Origin: Lepraria neglecta
Taxonomy: Eukaryota > Ascomycota > Lecanoromycetes > Lecanorales > Stereocaulaceae
Reading direction: 5' to 3'
Length of the DNA stretch: 64,000 nt
Assembly: GCA_033220425.1 (NCBI GenBank)
Contig: CM065651.1
Span: 2,294,001-2,358,000 of the forward strand
The notes below the pieces were generated by a model. The model was not told where the DNA came from, searched no databases, and saw only the letters and a program-made list of their open reading frames with translations. Both the position numbers and the translations under genes were made by a program. Shown here piece after piece: positions 42,110-54,125 of this stretch. Within the stretch, counting starts at the first letter, position 1. Every line of letters begins with the position of its first letter.

Positions 42110-43485
42110 ATGGCAGACGGCAGGTCTACAGCTCAGAGCAGAATACTAAAAATCAAGGATCTCCTCACCATGAACAAGACAGCTACGACTATCCCATTCG
42201 ACCCTGATTCCACAAAGTTCCCTCAGCGGATGGATGTGCCACAACCACAATATGCGCCCCAGGGTGTAAAAACCGCATGGGTGTGGGGATCGAGCGACAT
42301 GGTCAGCGATAGGAAGTTACCTGTGCAGACTCTGTACTAATATCGTTCACAGGTCGGGCGTCTCAACCTCCTCACACCTACGAGAGTCAAAGCTGCAGCT
42401 TCGAGCGAGATAAAGACGGGAGAGATGGTGCCAATCAAGTACGCAAGGTCAAATATGGAGAAGGGTAATGCTGAATATCAGGCTCCAGCTGGTCATTGAA
42501 CCACCCCGAGACTCCAGCCTTTGCCCGCGAGAGCTTCGAACACAAGATCAAGACGCTGGCTGAGAATATTGCCTACGACGATGTATATCATCTCAATACT
42601 CAGAGTGGGACTCAATGGGATGGATTCAGACACGTTGGTCACCCAACTTAGCCGAATAAATGCACATGCTAAGGGCTAATACAGTTCGCCTGGGTACCTA
42701 CCGGCTCCTTCTACAACAACACCCTCGGCGAAGACATAGTCGGCGACAAAGCCAACCACAAATGCTCCATCCACCACTGGGCCAACCACGGCATCGCAGG
42801 CCGTGGCATCCTCCTCGACTACCGCTCCTACTGCGACAAAAAGGGAATCTCATTCAACTCCTACGAAGCCGAACGCATATCCTACGCCGAGCTCGAGGCT
42901 TGTGGGAAGGAGCAGGGAATTGATATTAGGCCTCAAGCACAGGGGGGAGATATTCAGATTGGGGATCTGTTGTTTATTAGGAGTGGGTTTATTCAGACCT
43001 ATTTCACCAAGAGTCCGGAAGAGAGGAAGAAGTTAGCGTTGCGGCCGCATCAGTCGGGTCCGGATGACGGGCAGCGGTATGCGGGTATTAAGCAGGAGGA
43101 ACCAATGATTGATTGGTTGCATGACTGCTATTTTGCTGCTGTTGCGGGGGATAGTCCTACGTTTGAGGCGTGGCCGACGAATCAAGGTGAGTAATCCACC
43201 TACCCTGATGTTGTGCAGAAAGAAGTTGACGGGCAGCGATGGCAGACTACCATCTTCATGAGTTCATACTTGCTCTGTGGGGTATGCCCCTCGGCGAGAT
43301 GGTCGACCTCGAGAGATTGGCGCAGACGTGCAAGGAGAAGAACAGGTGGACTTTCTTCGTTACCAGCGCGCCTGCTAAGGTTCCCGGTATGTGAACTTGT
43401 CTCTATACATTGGGTCGATTATGCTAATCTAGTGTTTCTAACAGGCGGAGTCGGGTCGCATGTCAACGGCACTGCAATCTTCTGA
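42110..43485 (+). CDS. Cyclase-family (PF04199-type) metal hydrolase, six exons
   Basis: join(42110..42301,42353..42438,42489..42633,42685..43186,43237..43386,43445..43485), 371 residues; five introns of 50-58 bp, all GT-AG. The start could also be the Met at 42171 (MNKTATTIPFDPDSTKFP). Landmarks are WVWGSSDMVGRLNLLTP, GEMVPIN, ARESFEHKI, the family signature THLN-type LNTQSGTQWDGFRH with the metal-binding Asp and His, IHHWANHGIAGRGILLDY, GDLLFIRSGF, YFAAVAGDSPTFEAWP, and ILALWGMPLGEM. The family includes kynurenine formamidases and other cyclic-amide or lactone hydrolases; the fungal branch is largely unassigned. Cytosolic (no signal peptide). Intact. Confidence 0.85.
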
Positions 43486-44668
43486 GCAAGTTCCTACGGT
43501 ACAGTGCATATCTCAGGTGTGTGAGGTTTGTTAGACATTGAAATGTACGTTTACGTGAATTATTTGAAAGATATGTGCAATCTACTGCAAGCTCAATCGT
43601 CATTGAGGTTGGGATCAAAGTCATACCCCAGTGATATATCGCAATTCTCTCACCACTGCCTCACTTCCAGCCACCAAACACAGGGGATCACATAGAGATC
43701 CACCTACATTGCAGCATCACTCAATGCCTTGTATATGACAGTACCTGGAACCTGGACTGGTCTGCCATAATACAAGACCCTTTGAAAGCTATCTTTGTGC
43801 CAAGAGCATAGTCGCACGTGCACAACCGTGGAAACGGAGTCTCCAATTGAAAAGAGAAAAATCTCCGGGAGGTCTTCGACACGCATCGAACATGCAATCG
43901 TCCCAATAGAAAGAAGTCCACGGGTTCATCTAGCAATCAGTCAAACCAGACATCAAAAGCTGCGGTAGCGTATGGGCCCACTCGTGCGCATATCCCACGC
44001 CGCTTCCTGAAACAAGACGCAAACCCGAACCAGGTTTCTGCGCATACATAACTTGTTGCGACCATAGACACGCTTGCGACAAAACCGCCAGCCTTGCGCC
44101 AATAGTCTCCCGCTAATCTGTTCAGTGACTGCCACCCGGGGAAATTTCTTGAAACGCATTGTATGCCGGACCAATGCAAAAACACCAGATTCGGCACAGA
44201 CCCTAAAACTTCGGCTTTGTGGCGCACCCAGTGGTCTTAACTCTCCTCGATGCGAAGTATGGCCTTGCGTTCCCCACTTGGCGTCTAGCATTGGCCCCTA
44301 TACAACGCCATCCCAATCAGCGCTAGATTCTGTGAAGCAAGTTACGATTTCGCATGAGCAAGTTAATCATGAAGACCTCGAACGCTCTTTACAGTGGCTC
44401 CTTGGCCCTACGTTAAGGCTTGGAGAGCCACAATTCCTTTGCGGCAGACTTGTTGACAACCGCTACCGAGTGGGTCACGTTGAAGCGCGATCTCTTTTGT
44501 TGGCGTTGACCGTCTGCTGACTTGAAATGGCTTGAACCTTAGAATATAAAATGTGGGGTGAACCCCTTCCATTTATTTTCTTACTGTGAACTTGCCCGTG
44601 GGTGGCCCAATACCAGTCTATACTCATGAATGCCACATTCACGAAAAACAGCCCCCACTTTCGCCAAT
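43486..44668. other. Intergenic, no gene recognised
   Basis: ORFs of up to 148 codons (44074-44520) overlap on both strands without domains and are not called. The AATATAAAATG-like box near 44542 may serve the 44669 gene. Confidence 0.4.
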
Positions 44669-46928
44669 ATGCGATATCTAGTATTATTTAACATCTGGCT
44701 GATTGCCACTACCGGCGTCACCGGCCAATTCATCTATCCCGATGCTAGCGCTGCGAATGTTTTCCATGACGGTGACACAGTAAACGTTGCATATGCGTCC
44801 ACTTTCACAACCCCGGCGCTGTTCCAATTATTCTGCGGGAACTCAACTCGTAAGTACCACGACATGCCCAAAAATCCCAGGTTTCCTATGCCTAATCCCT
44901 TTCCACAAAGCCCAAGCAAACATAACGGTCCACGGAGGAACCAGCACATACAGACTCGATCTCACAATCGGCGCCCTACCAAGATGCTACCTCCAACTAA
45001 CCGGAGACACCGGCCTCGTAACCTCCATCGTCTTCTCCATCGCAGCCGAAAACGGCACTGTAACGATCTGGAACGCCGCTCCAGCGTCATCAGGCGCCAA
45101 TCTTGAAGCGGCGCCTCCGGGGGTTACTAAACAAGCACTTACTACACTTGCAATTCAAACTGTGTCAGTTTCTTCGACCATCTCTACGGCCACAGCTACT
45201 GTCACTAATAGACCGGTTGTAACACTTACTAGTGACCGGCTTGGTAATCAGTATGTTGCGGGGAGTTTTGATTGTCTTGATAGTCAGAGCGATCCTGATC
45301 CTGATTGTTGGGATGTACTTGATATGTATGAATGGCTGCCTGTGTGGTTGTCACAGGTAATCATACCTAGTACCTTGTTATCCTTCACAAACATCAGGCT
45401 GAGTATTATCAGACTTCACCATGTCTAGCAGGCTTCCAATCCGACGCTACGTGCAGGAATGGCTCGGAGCCATGGACAGTGACTTTCCTACGCGAGGCCA
45501 GCGGTCCAGGTCCAGATTGTTTGAACCTCGGTGGCGAATGCTACTGGAACTTCAATCCCGTACTAAGTGATCCGCTCCTAACATCACGGTACAAATATGC
45601 CAGTCTGAGTATCGTGGGTCAGTAACACAATTCGCTTACGTCATTTCTGAGGATTTCTTAACTCAAATCATTGCAATAGCAATCGCCCAATTTTTCACAT
45701 CATGGGACAGCGCCATGTCACTCGCCTGCCTCCAAGCCTCCGACACAATCCAATCCATAATCGAGCTAATCGACCAAACGAAAACCACCAATGTCGTCCT
45801 CAACGCCCTCGTAACAGCCCTCGGCATAGGCCTAAATCTAATCCCAGACGCAGACCCAGCAGTCGAAGCAGCCTTAGGCCTCAGCGCCGAATTCATCAAC
45901 AACCTAACAAAAGCCATCTCCGCCGTACCAGTAGTAGCGCAGCAAATCTGGCCCGTAAGCACTGCGAATTCGCAGACCATTCAGATCGATGAATTGGTTA
46001 ATCAACTTGATGGCGTAAATGGTATATGTAATTCCCTGCACGGGAACTATTACAAAACCCTCCGCGCCGTCCAAGGGGACGGTCAGAACGACACATCCAC
46101 TTTCATGGCATTCGCATCAGGAGGCGCGTTCTCGCTGCCGCTATGGAACGCGCCTGCCGTAATCGCTTTGAATCCGCAAGACCAATCACTCCTATTACAA
46201 GGATTCACTACATTCCTAACATCCGAAGCGCTGGCTCAAAATGGCTGGAAAGCACTAATACTGCCAGGCGTAGATCCCGCCGGTATTCAAGCCGGCACGG
46301 CACCGTGTCCAGAATGGGCAGGAAGCGCGTGTGCGAAGTCGAAGAATTTTCGGTGTGATGGGTATGATAGTTTTGGGCAGTGCGAGAATAATCTGTGGTG
46401 GTATGGAAACACAACGGATTCGGCGTATACGATTCTTCATGATGGGAAGTTCGATAAGAAGGATGCGCAGGGGATTTTGAGTATGGTGTTTGCTGATGGG
46501 TGGAGTACTGGGTCGCTGTTGTTTGAGAATGCTGCTATATGGTAGGATGACTTCAGCAACACGAGATAGTTCAAACGTCTCAGCTAACATCTGGTAGCGA
46601 ATTCCAAAACGTCTTCCCGCAGCAACTCCGATATCCCCCTGCGTACACAGTCCTCGACGGAACAGCAGGATTCGCTTACTCCGGTTTCTTTGACCAGGTA
46701 TCGCCTTACACGCAAACGATCAACGATACTGCTTACTTCTTGCCAATAAATGGAGGCGGCTTTGTGACTTTGAGTGAGAATTCGCAGTGGGCGGATTTGC
46801 TGTATCATCCGCGCAATTTGTTTAGTTTTTCGTCGGATAGGGTGGATTTGAGGTGTGTGAGCCAGCTGAATGTGAGTGTGGCGAATAGTTGGATGGGGAA
46901 GTGGGAGGGTAATGATCCTCAGGCGTGA
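44669..46928 (+). CDS. Large secreted DUF7872-like protein, five exons
   Basis: Exons about 44669..44849, 44911..45356, about 45432..45617, 45680..46541 and 46598..46928; introns of about 56-75 bp. A signal peptide (YLVLFNIWLIATTGVTG) precedes a lectin-like or membrane-lytic-type N-terminus (NVFHDGDTVNVAYAS). A Thr/Val/Ser stretch follows. The large C-terminal part has the landmarks of DUF7872 proteins: CWDVLDMYEWLPVWL, EPWTVTFLREASG, CYWNF, a VLNALVTALGIGLNLIPDA helix, CDGYDSFGQCENNLWWYGN and a tail after GSLLFENAAIWC. At the exon 2/3 junction the best donor (45357) and acceptor (near 45430) are out of phase by one base, so one indel or an unseen site remains. Secreted; function unknown. Confidence 0.7.
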
Positions 46929-48607
46929 CTTATGGACGGCGAATGTAATCCGTGGGCAGCCTGATGGCGTTCGGTTAGCGTTGAATGATAAAACTCTGCA
47001 AGGGCATGGCATATGGCAAGGACTTGTCCATTTTACATACGAATATAGACGTTGCTTGTCAAGTCTTCGTGGCCCTTCACTGTATCTCGCGAATGTCTAG
47101 AATGAGATGATCTAGCGTCTTTTGCTCCTTTGACATTCCTCTGGCATTTCTGGGGACTGCCAGAGGTAAGCTGCAGGCCGAAGGCGATGCACTTGAAGCA
47201 GAATGACGGTCGTCGAGGTATGCCGTACTGTTATTCGCCTGGTCTCTTGACTGGGATCCCGCATGAAACACGTTGCAAATGAAGGTCTGCCCAGGATCTT
47301 CTACAGCAGTCACACCTCCTGCGGTCTCCCACTTCCATGAGTTCTAAGGCAATGGGATGCTAATGACCTCCTCATATTCTTCGTCCACCAAAGTCTCATT
47401 GTTCAGGCCCTGAAATTTTGCTTTGCGTGGCCTTATGGAAAAGCTCAACTTTTCGATGTGAATGTTGTGGGCTCGCTCTACACACTTATACTTATTGACC
47501 AGGCCTTGGATTTCTAAGTCAGGTACTTTTTGTTTTTTGCGGAGTTTTCCAAGTTTGTTCAAGAAAATGTAATAGCGTTTAGCGTATTTCGTGTATATCG
47601 GGACGGCCCTTTGATGGCATTTATGTCCTCGCCTGGATCGTCGTCTTCTACAAACCCCGAAATGGCGAATTGGTGGCGAACAGCACGGGTAAACCTTCAT
47701 TACCGGCGCCGGCACCATCTAATCCTGAGAAAGGATCAAACACTCCTAGATTGTCCGCATATTTGTACTTAGCACAATACTTGCTTCGCGCGACTACTGA
47801 GAAAGGATGTCCCAATTAACCCTGCGCTACTTCGCTCATCCAATCAACCAAAGGCGGTTTCTCTCCTTAACATCATCAAGACACCTTTCGACCTTCCCAG
47901 CTCTTCGAAGTACAGAACAGCCACCGCAACGACCGGCAGAAATCGAGCGGGCCTGCGGTGCTCCTCTAAATTCAACTGAAGCCGCCCCCTCCTCACCAGG
48001 CGGTATTCTTAGGCCAGAAATGTGGTAAGCCTCATTAATCGAGCTTTTGTCTTCCAGGATATTTGTGTGATGATAAAACAATGCTCTCTATAGGATTATT
48101 GGTCCAAGTGTACTATGACTATTATTGGCCTTTACCTCTTTACTCCAAGCTCTCCTTCGAAATCCGGCCAAGCTATCCAAAAGAGAATTCTCGATATGAA
48201 TTTTGGACCATCCTCTTCATAACTCGTGACTGATACAATTGATGGCTTAAGATCAACGGAAGGCATTGGAGCGGCGTTAAGGCGATAGGGAGGAAGACGA
48301 GACTGATGTAGAGGAGATGAAGGAAGCGGAGATTATTAGGAATGTAGCAAGGGAAAAGAAGATAAAGGGAACAAAGCCAGGACGGTAGAGCCACATTCTA
48401 CAAGAACCCATCTAGGAGTTTTCAAGTATTACGTAGAGAGTTATATAATCGAAGATAGTATTAGATTCTCAGGCCGCTGTTTCTTAGTGTCATTGAAATC
48501 AAAATAAAAGAGACCTATCACAAGTGTTGAGTCTGATTGGCAATGTAGCGTGATAATATAATGGTCTCTGAGGGCTCATGAGTGACATTCCACTGACTAC
48601 TGGCTAT
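46929..48607. other. Intergenic with uncertain small ORFs
   Basis: A 124-codon ORF at 47344-47718 (-), rich in Lys/Arg/Tyr, and a 73-codon ORF at 47807-48028 (+), whose start looks like a mitochondrial presequence (RRFLSLTSSRHLSTFPALRS), are possible but unsupported by splicing or homology. Confidence 0.35.
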
Positions 48608-49786
48608 TCACGCCCCTACCAATTTCTCAAATCGCTTTTGGCACGCAAATGGAGAGCGATTACCAAGAATCAGTGACGCATGTGCCCAATCCAGTGGCTT
48701 TGTAGATGTTGCAATTTTCAGGCTATTATCTTCTTCAGGCGACCACACTCTGCCTAAGCTCTTGGCTTTCTTTCCAGTGACTTTACTCTCCAAATCTTGG
48801 TCGACCACCGGACGTATATCAGAAACGTCGCTTCCCGGTATGGTTTGGAGAAGCTCCGTGGCATATGCTGCCGCTGTGGCTGCCGCGTATGGCTGCCAAC
48901 GCTTATTCTTATGCGAGTCGGCATAGTCGCAAATCCCTCGGATTACCAGACACGGAAAGTTGTCCATCAGCCCGGCCGCCTCCATTTCAAAGCATAGCAT
49001 ATGGAGCTCTTTCCGAAAACTTTCCCGCATCGACCCGTTCTTTATCACTTGATTCCCAGACGCGATCAGCCCGTAGTGGATCTCTGGTTCCTCGCTGCTA
49101 CGAACAGGTCGAGGAAGCGATCTACTGACATCACAAAGCTCGCATGTCAGCCCGCCTCCCTGATGGTCGTATTCTGCCTCAAACAGCTGGTCGTGCTCTG
49201 TGCCCGGGTAGATAGTAGTTTCTTGCAGCTTTGGACATTTCAACGCGAGCTCGCACCAACGTGTTGCGAGGTTGACATCTTCCTTAAGTTGCTTTGCACG
49301 CAGGCTTGACACTGCGCTTAGGAGCACAGCAGGCGGCTTGTTCGACGATCCTGTACGTATAAACAGGCCATCTTCCACAGTCTTCCCGAGATCATATTGG
49401 ACCACCCCTCCAAACGTCCTAACTGGCGTGCTAACCACGACATCGCCAAGGCGGATGTCTTTTTCACCGCCCGGCACCCCACCTCCTATCCCAACCATAA
49501 GGCCGAACTTGATCCCGCAGAACGTTGAAAGCATATGGATCGCCACGGCTGCCGCAGAGCTGGTGCCAATCACCCCGGCAGGTAGGCAGGCAATAACAAC
49601 GTTGTGGGCCCCTATGCTTCCTAGACTGTAATTATTACTGTCTTTCGACGGCTGAGATAGCGGATCGTGGCGGACATCTAGCGCCACTTCTGCCACAGCC
49701 TTCTCTATTGGTAGAGCACATATCCATCCTACTGTGTAGTCTGCGTGCTTCATCAGCCTGGGAGAGCCTGGCGGCGGCAGCGGCAT
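48608..49786 (-). CDS. NLR-type nucleoside phosphorylase domain fused to a Myb-like domain
   Basis: Intronless, 392 residues; start at 49786 or the inner Met at 49753. Residues about 15-310 are the purine nucleoside phosphorylase-type domain common at the N-terminus of fungal NLR proteins: YTVGWICALPIEKAVA, GLMVGIGGGVPG, IRLGDVVVSTP, CFEMEAAGLMDNFPC, IRGICDYADSHKNKRWQPYA and AAATAAAYATELL. Normally an NB-ARC or NACHT domain and repeats follow. Here a short linker (about 315-340) leads to a Myb/SANT-like segment (GRVWSPEEDNSLKIATS, DWAHASLILGNRSPFACQKRF) and a stop. It is a stand-alone two-domain protein without nucleotide-binding switch. Phosphorylase domains of this class cleave or bind nucleosides; in NLRs they act as effector or sensor. 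Intact. Confidence 0.85.
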   Translation of the reverse strand: MPLPPPGSPRLMKHADYTVGWICALPIEKAVAEVALDVRHDPLSQPSKDSNNYSLGSIGAHNVVIACLPAGVIGTSSAAAVAIHMLSTFCGIKFGLMVGIGGGVPGGEKDIRLGDVVVSTPVRTFGGVVQYDLGKTVEDGLFIRTGSSNKPPAVLLSAVSSLRAKQLKEDVNLATRWCELALKCPKLQETTIYPGTEHDQLFEAEYDHQGGGLTCELCDVSRSLPRPVRSSEEPEIHYGLIASGNQVIKNGSMRESFRKELHMLCFEMEAAGLMDNFPCLVIRGICDYADSHKNKRWQPYAAATAAAYATELLQTIPGSDVSDIRPVVDQDLESKVTGKKAKSLGRVWSPEEDNSLKIATSTKPLDWAHASLILGNRSPFACQKRFEKLVGA

Positions 49787-52700
49787 TTATGACAGCGGAG
49801 GTTGTGGGAGGACTGTAGCGGTGATGGTTGTTGTCGTTGTCAAGATAGATTTCAAGAGAGAAATAACTGAGTTGCCTCACTCTTGCTGCAAGCATGATCT
49901 GGCCCGCCATCTCTGTCTCCTTCAGCCTCGCAAGTTAGCACTCACTAGGCGTTTAGCCGCGTGCCCGTAGCGCTCTAGGTAAGTTGCGCCACAGGCAGCT
50001 GCGCCTCTCGCGCAGCATATGGACCGAGCCCCAGGCCAGCCTTAACTGGGCCCCCAAGTGCACCAGCTCGAGCCTTGGTATGAGAGTATTACAAGTGAGA
50101 GTGTTAATAAATAAAAATACTGCAAATGAAAGTACTGATAATGGGTAGTAGAAGGGAAGTACTGCAAACGGGAGTACCGTAGAAGCGAATACTATAGTTG
50201 GATTCAAGTTTGGCTGCACATCTGGTCTAAGACTCTATCTATTCTATATTTAGCGACCGACCGTCTACTTCTATTTATACTCGAGCGAAACCCTAACCCA
50301 CAGCCGAATAAATACCACCTTCATCGACTTCCAAGAACACTGCTGATGTCGTTAGGAACTTCATCAAAATTTTAATTGTACCTGTGCAAAACTGAGCTGC
50401 CACATGCTGCCATCCTCCTTACTAATCTCGAGTCCCTGTATAACGTTGGTGATTAGGGTCCGACACTCTCAACAAACGGCCTCGCCGTCTTCAAGCTGTG
50501 TTCCTCCTACAAAGCGAAATTCGGTCAGGAACGCCCATTAAATCTCGTCGGCGTCACCAATAATATTGGGAGAATTCCGTCCAACACCTACCGCTTCTTT
50601 TGGCTAGAAGTAGAAATTGAGACCTAGCTAAGTCTAAAAGCAGTCACAAAAAAGAAAACAAGCCAGCCTTTCAGCTACAGCCGCGTTTCTGGTACACGCC
50701 TAACTCTTGGGTCTCATTTCATACTTTGGGCCACAAAGCAGAAACCCTGCAAGCCGTGGGATGCATTTCAACCAATTTCATTAATTTCTGAGGTTGGAGT
50801 TCGCAGAGCCACTACCGGGAACGGCCAACATCCAAGAATGGCCAACGGCGCCACCTTCAAAAGTACAAGACCTCGAACCGCTCCACGACCTATATCGCCG
50901 AAGCCTGTCACTCAGACCCTCAGTCCTGAATGGCAACGCCCTAGAGGTGTTTTTGGCCCAGCTGGAGAATAGGAGCTCAATGTCTCTATTAGATCCATTC
51001 ACCTTCCCATTCGTGTCTACAAACTTATCGGCATCAAAGTCAATATATTCAGTGAAGAAGCTGCTCTCAGGTGCCGACCCCGCATCTGATAAGCAGGCAT
51101 TCTTCTCGCAGCGATAGCCAGTTGGAGGTTAGCCTTGATCACATGGAGTGACGAGACGGACCTGTATCGAAGGCTGGGAATCCAGCCAGGCTCACCGGGC
51201 ACGAACACGCAATCCCAGGGTCTCTAGCACGCCTTCTGCGTAAAATGCCGTCCAGTCCAGTACCCAGGATACGAAAGACTCAGAGGCTTATACTCAAAGA
51301 TGTTATCACTTCTCTACACATACACTGCCAACTTATCTGAATGAGCTTATTATCGAAGCTGCTGCGAAGAACAACCAGGCCAGTCACTCGGATTATTCGC
51401 ACATCAAGGACCCTCCCTCAAGCTGCGTCGGAAAGAATCTGCTCGGCTTCTCATGGTCAGAGTAAACATGCTGGACTTTAGGTACGTTCTTCAAGCTACC
51501 TACAGTACCTGTCAGCCGCAGATGCGGCTCTGGTCAAACATGGTGTTAAAAGTCGGATTTTTTGTTGAGATGTATCCAAAAGTCAAGGGGGCTAGTATCA
51601 TGATCGAGATTGGGTCAAAGTGAACCAAGAATGCCATAGACATATGTCCTCTTCCTTGTCATCCCGATTGATCTCTTTTGCTTGAATCAACCAAGGCAAG
51701 TTATCTTCAAAGTGAATGTGGCTACAAATTCAAGCGCGTGATTGAGAAAGGCGTCGACCGAAATGGAATGTGCTTCGATCACATCCCATCCGGGTTCTTC
51801 TTAACATATCTTAACACATACTCGCTTTCTGCATCATAACACCAAGCCTCACACATGAGCTACGGCAATCTCACCCGATTTGCTATCTGGTGCAACTGAC
51901 TATCATACTTTCACTGCGGCAGAACTCCCCTCCCACACCTACCTGCAACCGCGGTACTCCTTCTATTTCCGCTGTATTGTTCGCGCTCACGACCACTACA
52001 GGCATCATAGATCTACCTTTATATTGGTAGCTACCCGTTCCGTGAATGAAATGACGGAGAGTTTGGCAGAGACACGGACTTCCATTGTGGCCACAGCAAG
52101 TGCAAAGATCTACTCAACAATGGCTGGATTCGGAGAAGTAGGCCCCAAATCGCGACCCCCACCAGTGGACCCAGGTCCAGTGTTTAGATGCTTTATTTCG
52201 GTGTGATTCAGTTCCACCAGTAATCTCCACAACTCGCTGCGCCGCGCGTGCCTCCCTCCTCTGCGTGGTGGTGTTTGGCTGTCTGGGCAGGCAGGCCCCC
52301 TTTTTATAGCCGCATTGGTTGGAATGGAAGGGCGTGGACGTAGACACCGGGGGCCTCGACCCACCGCAGGGCCTAGACGCTTCCGGCAGAGGATTAATGA
52401 CGAGTTTGTCCGCCGCTTGCGTCTTATAGACACAGGTGTCGAGGCGGCCGGGATAGAGTTGGGCAGAATTAAGTTCTTCTTCAGGCATCACATCAATGAC
52501 TCAGGCACTCAGACTGTGATTGACCGAGTTCCTAGAGCTCTTCGACAGATGGTCTGAAGCCTTAGCCGGGAAGAAAGCTCTTTATACCGACGCTGAACGG
52601 ACAGAGATTCCTCGCAACTCGCCATGGCGCTAGCATTCAGATCCTTTTTGCTGCAGCTGCAGCAATCATGGCGATGAGAGGATCTTTTGCGATGGCGAAG

Positions 52701-53160
52701 AGGGCGACCAGATCGCTCTGTGTGAACAACTCTTACTCTTTGGAGCCAACACCTAAATTTAACATCATTTCGAGATCTTAGGCTACCTGATGGGATACAT
52801 CGTTGTTGTCCGTGGATCTTTCGGGAGTGTCTCTACAACTCGTCAATCCCATTTCATTTTCGACCGCTTGTTTGCCTCTTCCATCACTTTTGCAGACTTA
52901 TCAGTACTTTTAAGTATAAGACTCCTGAAATGTCATGCATCCAATGGGGCGGAAAATCCAGCCCATCAGCGTACGATCCAATCCAACTCCTCAACTCGGT
53001 AGTGCGCGATTTACTCCAGCTCCTCGATTCAGCAGTACACGATCGACTCCAGCCACTCCAGCCACCTCAAAGTCTGACGCTGTGCGGGGCTCATTTATTG
53101 AACTCAACTCTTGAAACCAGACCACTTCCCATATCAAAGCGTCTTCATCACTCTCTTACT
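49787..53160. other. 3.3-kb intergenic region, possible repeat-derived
   Basis: No gene is supported. 50080-50270 has short degenerate repeats around AAGTACTG/GGAGTACCG and is AT-rich. A 107-codon ORF (50794-51117) and overlapping GC-rich ORFs on both strands at 52110-52557 lack domains. An isolated AACCCTAACCC occurs near 50290; it is not a telomere array. Confidence 0.4.
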
Positions 53161-53589
53161 ATGTCTGGCCCAGCCGGCTCGGGCCTTCGATCTGCCCCTT
53201 TCGAAGCCGTCTTTGCTGCGGTGAATCTCATCTCGCCAAACTGCCGAAATGAGTTCGTGCTAATTGGATGCACAGCCATGCCTTCGCCGAGGAGTACGCC
53301 GAACCGAAGATGTAGACATCCCGGTCTCGCCAGAAACCCTCGAAGAATTCCACAATGCGGCCGCCTATGGCAAACGCTTCAAAAAGCAATCAATGGATCT
53401 CTGGGATACAATGGTTTCGTTCGGCATTCTGGGCGGGGGTGCAATGATCCCAAAGCTCACGGTGGTTGGCGCTCTGCCGGTTCGAACGGCGGGTTTCGTG
53501 CAATTCTTGCTGATATGTCGATGGCGTATCTCGAGCGTGTGGAGGATAAGGATTTGGGGGACGTTGGAAGTGGGAAAGATGCCGAGTAG
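53161..53589 (+). pseudogene. Nucleotidyltransferase-like protein, two frameshifts
   Basis: MSGPAGSGLRSAPFEAVFAA opens a frame with NEFVLIGCTA, the start of a nucleotidyltransferase fold (LIGG.A-type strand). The catalytic-type motif RTEDVDIPVS is in the next frame (from about 53260), followed by EEFHNAAAYGKRFKKQSMD and GGGAMIPKLTVVGALPVRT. The C-terminal part (GGFRAILADMSMAYLERVED) is back in the first frame from about 53495 to 53589. So a minus/plus pair of shifts breaks a gene of about 145 codons. Relatives are small fungal DNA polymerase beta-like nucleotidyltransferases resembling AbiEii-type enzymes; their role is not established. No membrane or secretion signal. Confidence 0.55.
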
Positions 53590-53708
53590 TAGCTAGTGAC
53601 TGATCTCCAAGGTGGCGGCTATGGCTGCTGGTATGTTCACGGAGTACCCTATTTCCTTTTGAGGATGTTATCGACTTTGCAGAAGAGATTTGGCAGAGAC
53701 TGCTACGA

Positions 53709-54125
53709 ATGATGTATCGTTCACGAATTATGTGGCAGTGTTTGGCTGGACAGTTGTGGGGCACATATGGGATCCGCCCGTCGCGCGGTGAAATTTCCCC
53801 CAAACTAGGGTTGAAGGCAAACCCCGGCTCAAGCAAGAAGAAGAAAGGAGGCGAGATCGATGATGAAGAAGATAATAATGAAGGCCCAGATCTAGAAGTC
53901 TATAACAGAATCCTACCGGGTAGTCAAAGCACCTTCTATCTCTCCGATATATTCATCAAGTCTATGCGATCGAGTCTGCCAGAGCACTTTCTAGCCGCCG
54001 AAGCTAAGATCGAAAACAAGTCTGTCGAGAAATCGATCATCCCAGAGGAATCGGATACTTGGACTGGGACCACTCATCCTAATGAGTTCATGGAGCAAGT
54101 GGGAGGGAAAGGAGGAAGGTCCTGA
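53709..54125 (+). CDS. Hypothetical 138-residue protein
   Basis: Open frame from ATG at 53709 to TGA at 54125. The first 40 residues look arbitrary. After a Lys-rich stretch (SSKKKKGGEIDDEEDNNEG) the sequence is plausible protein (GPDLEVYNRILPGSQSTFYL, SLPEHFLAAEAKIENKSVEK). It may be the end of a longer lost gene. No domain recognised. Confidence 0.3.
   Translation: MMYRSRIMWQCLAGQLWGTYGIRPSRGEISPKLGLKANPGSSKKKKGGEIDDEEDNNEGPDLEVYNRILPGSQSTFYLSDIFIKSMRSSLPEHFLAAEAKIENKSVEKSIIPEESDTWTGTTHPNEFMEQVGGKGGRS

Noticed and set aside
44074-44520. 148-codon ORF overlapping two minus-strand ORFs of similar length
   Set aside because: All three overlap in different frames without domains; typical of GC-rich chance ORFs.
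47807-48079. Two-exon gene with mitochondrial presequence
   Set aside because: The only GT-AG pair after exon 1 gives a 33-bp intron, too short for this genome, and leads to a stop after three codons.
48608-49786. Complete NLR immune receptor
   Set aside because: Only the phosphorylase domain is present; the ORF ends after the Myb-like segment and no NB-ARC or NACHT motif lies downstream on that strand.
50285-50300. AACCCTAACCC, telomere-like
   Set aside because: Only two units, inside ordinary sequence; not an array or subtelomere.
51891-52119. Possible solo LTR: a stretch starting TG and ending TCTACTCAACA with an internal AATATAAA-like sequence (reads as such on either strand)
   Set aside because: No target duplication flanks it (TCTGG against ATGGC) and no gag-pol or second LTR is present, so TG...CA alone is not enough.
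52110-52557. GC-rich ORFs on both strands that look like gag-type fragments
   Set aside because: Frames overlap on both strands and no CCHC knuckle, protease or integrase motif can be seen.
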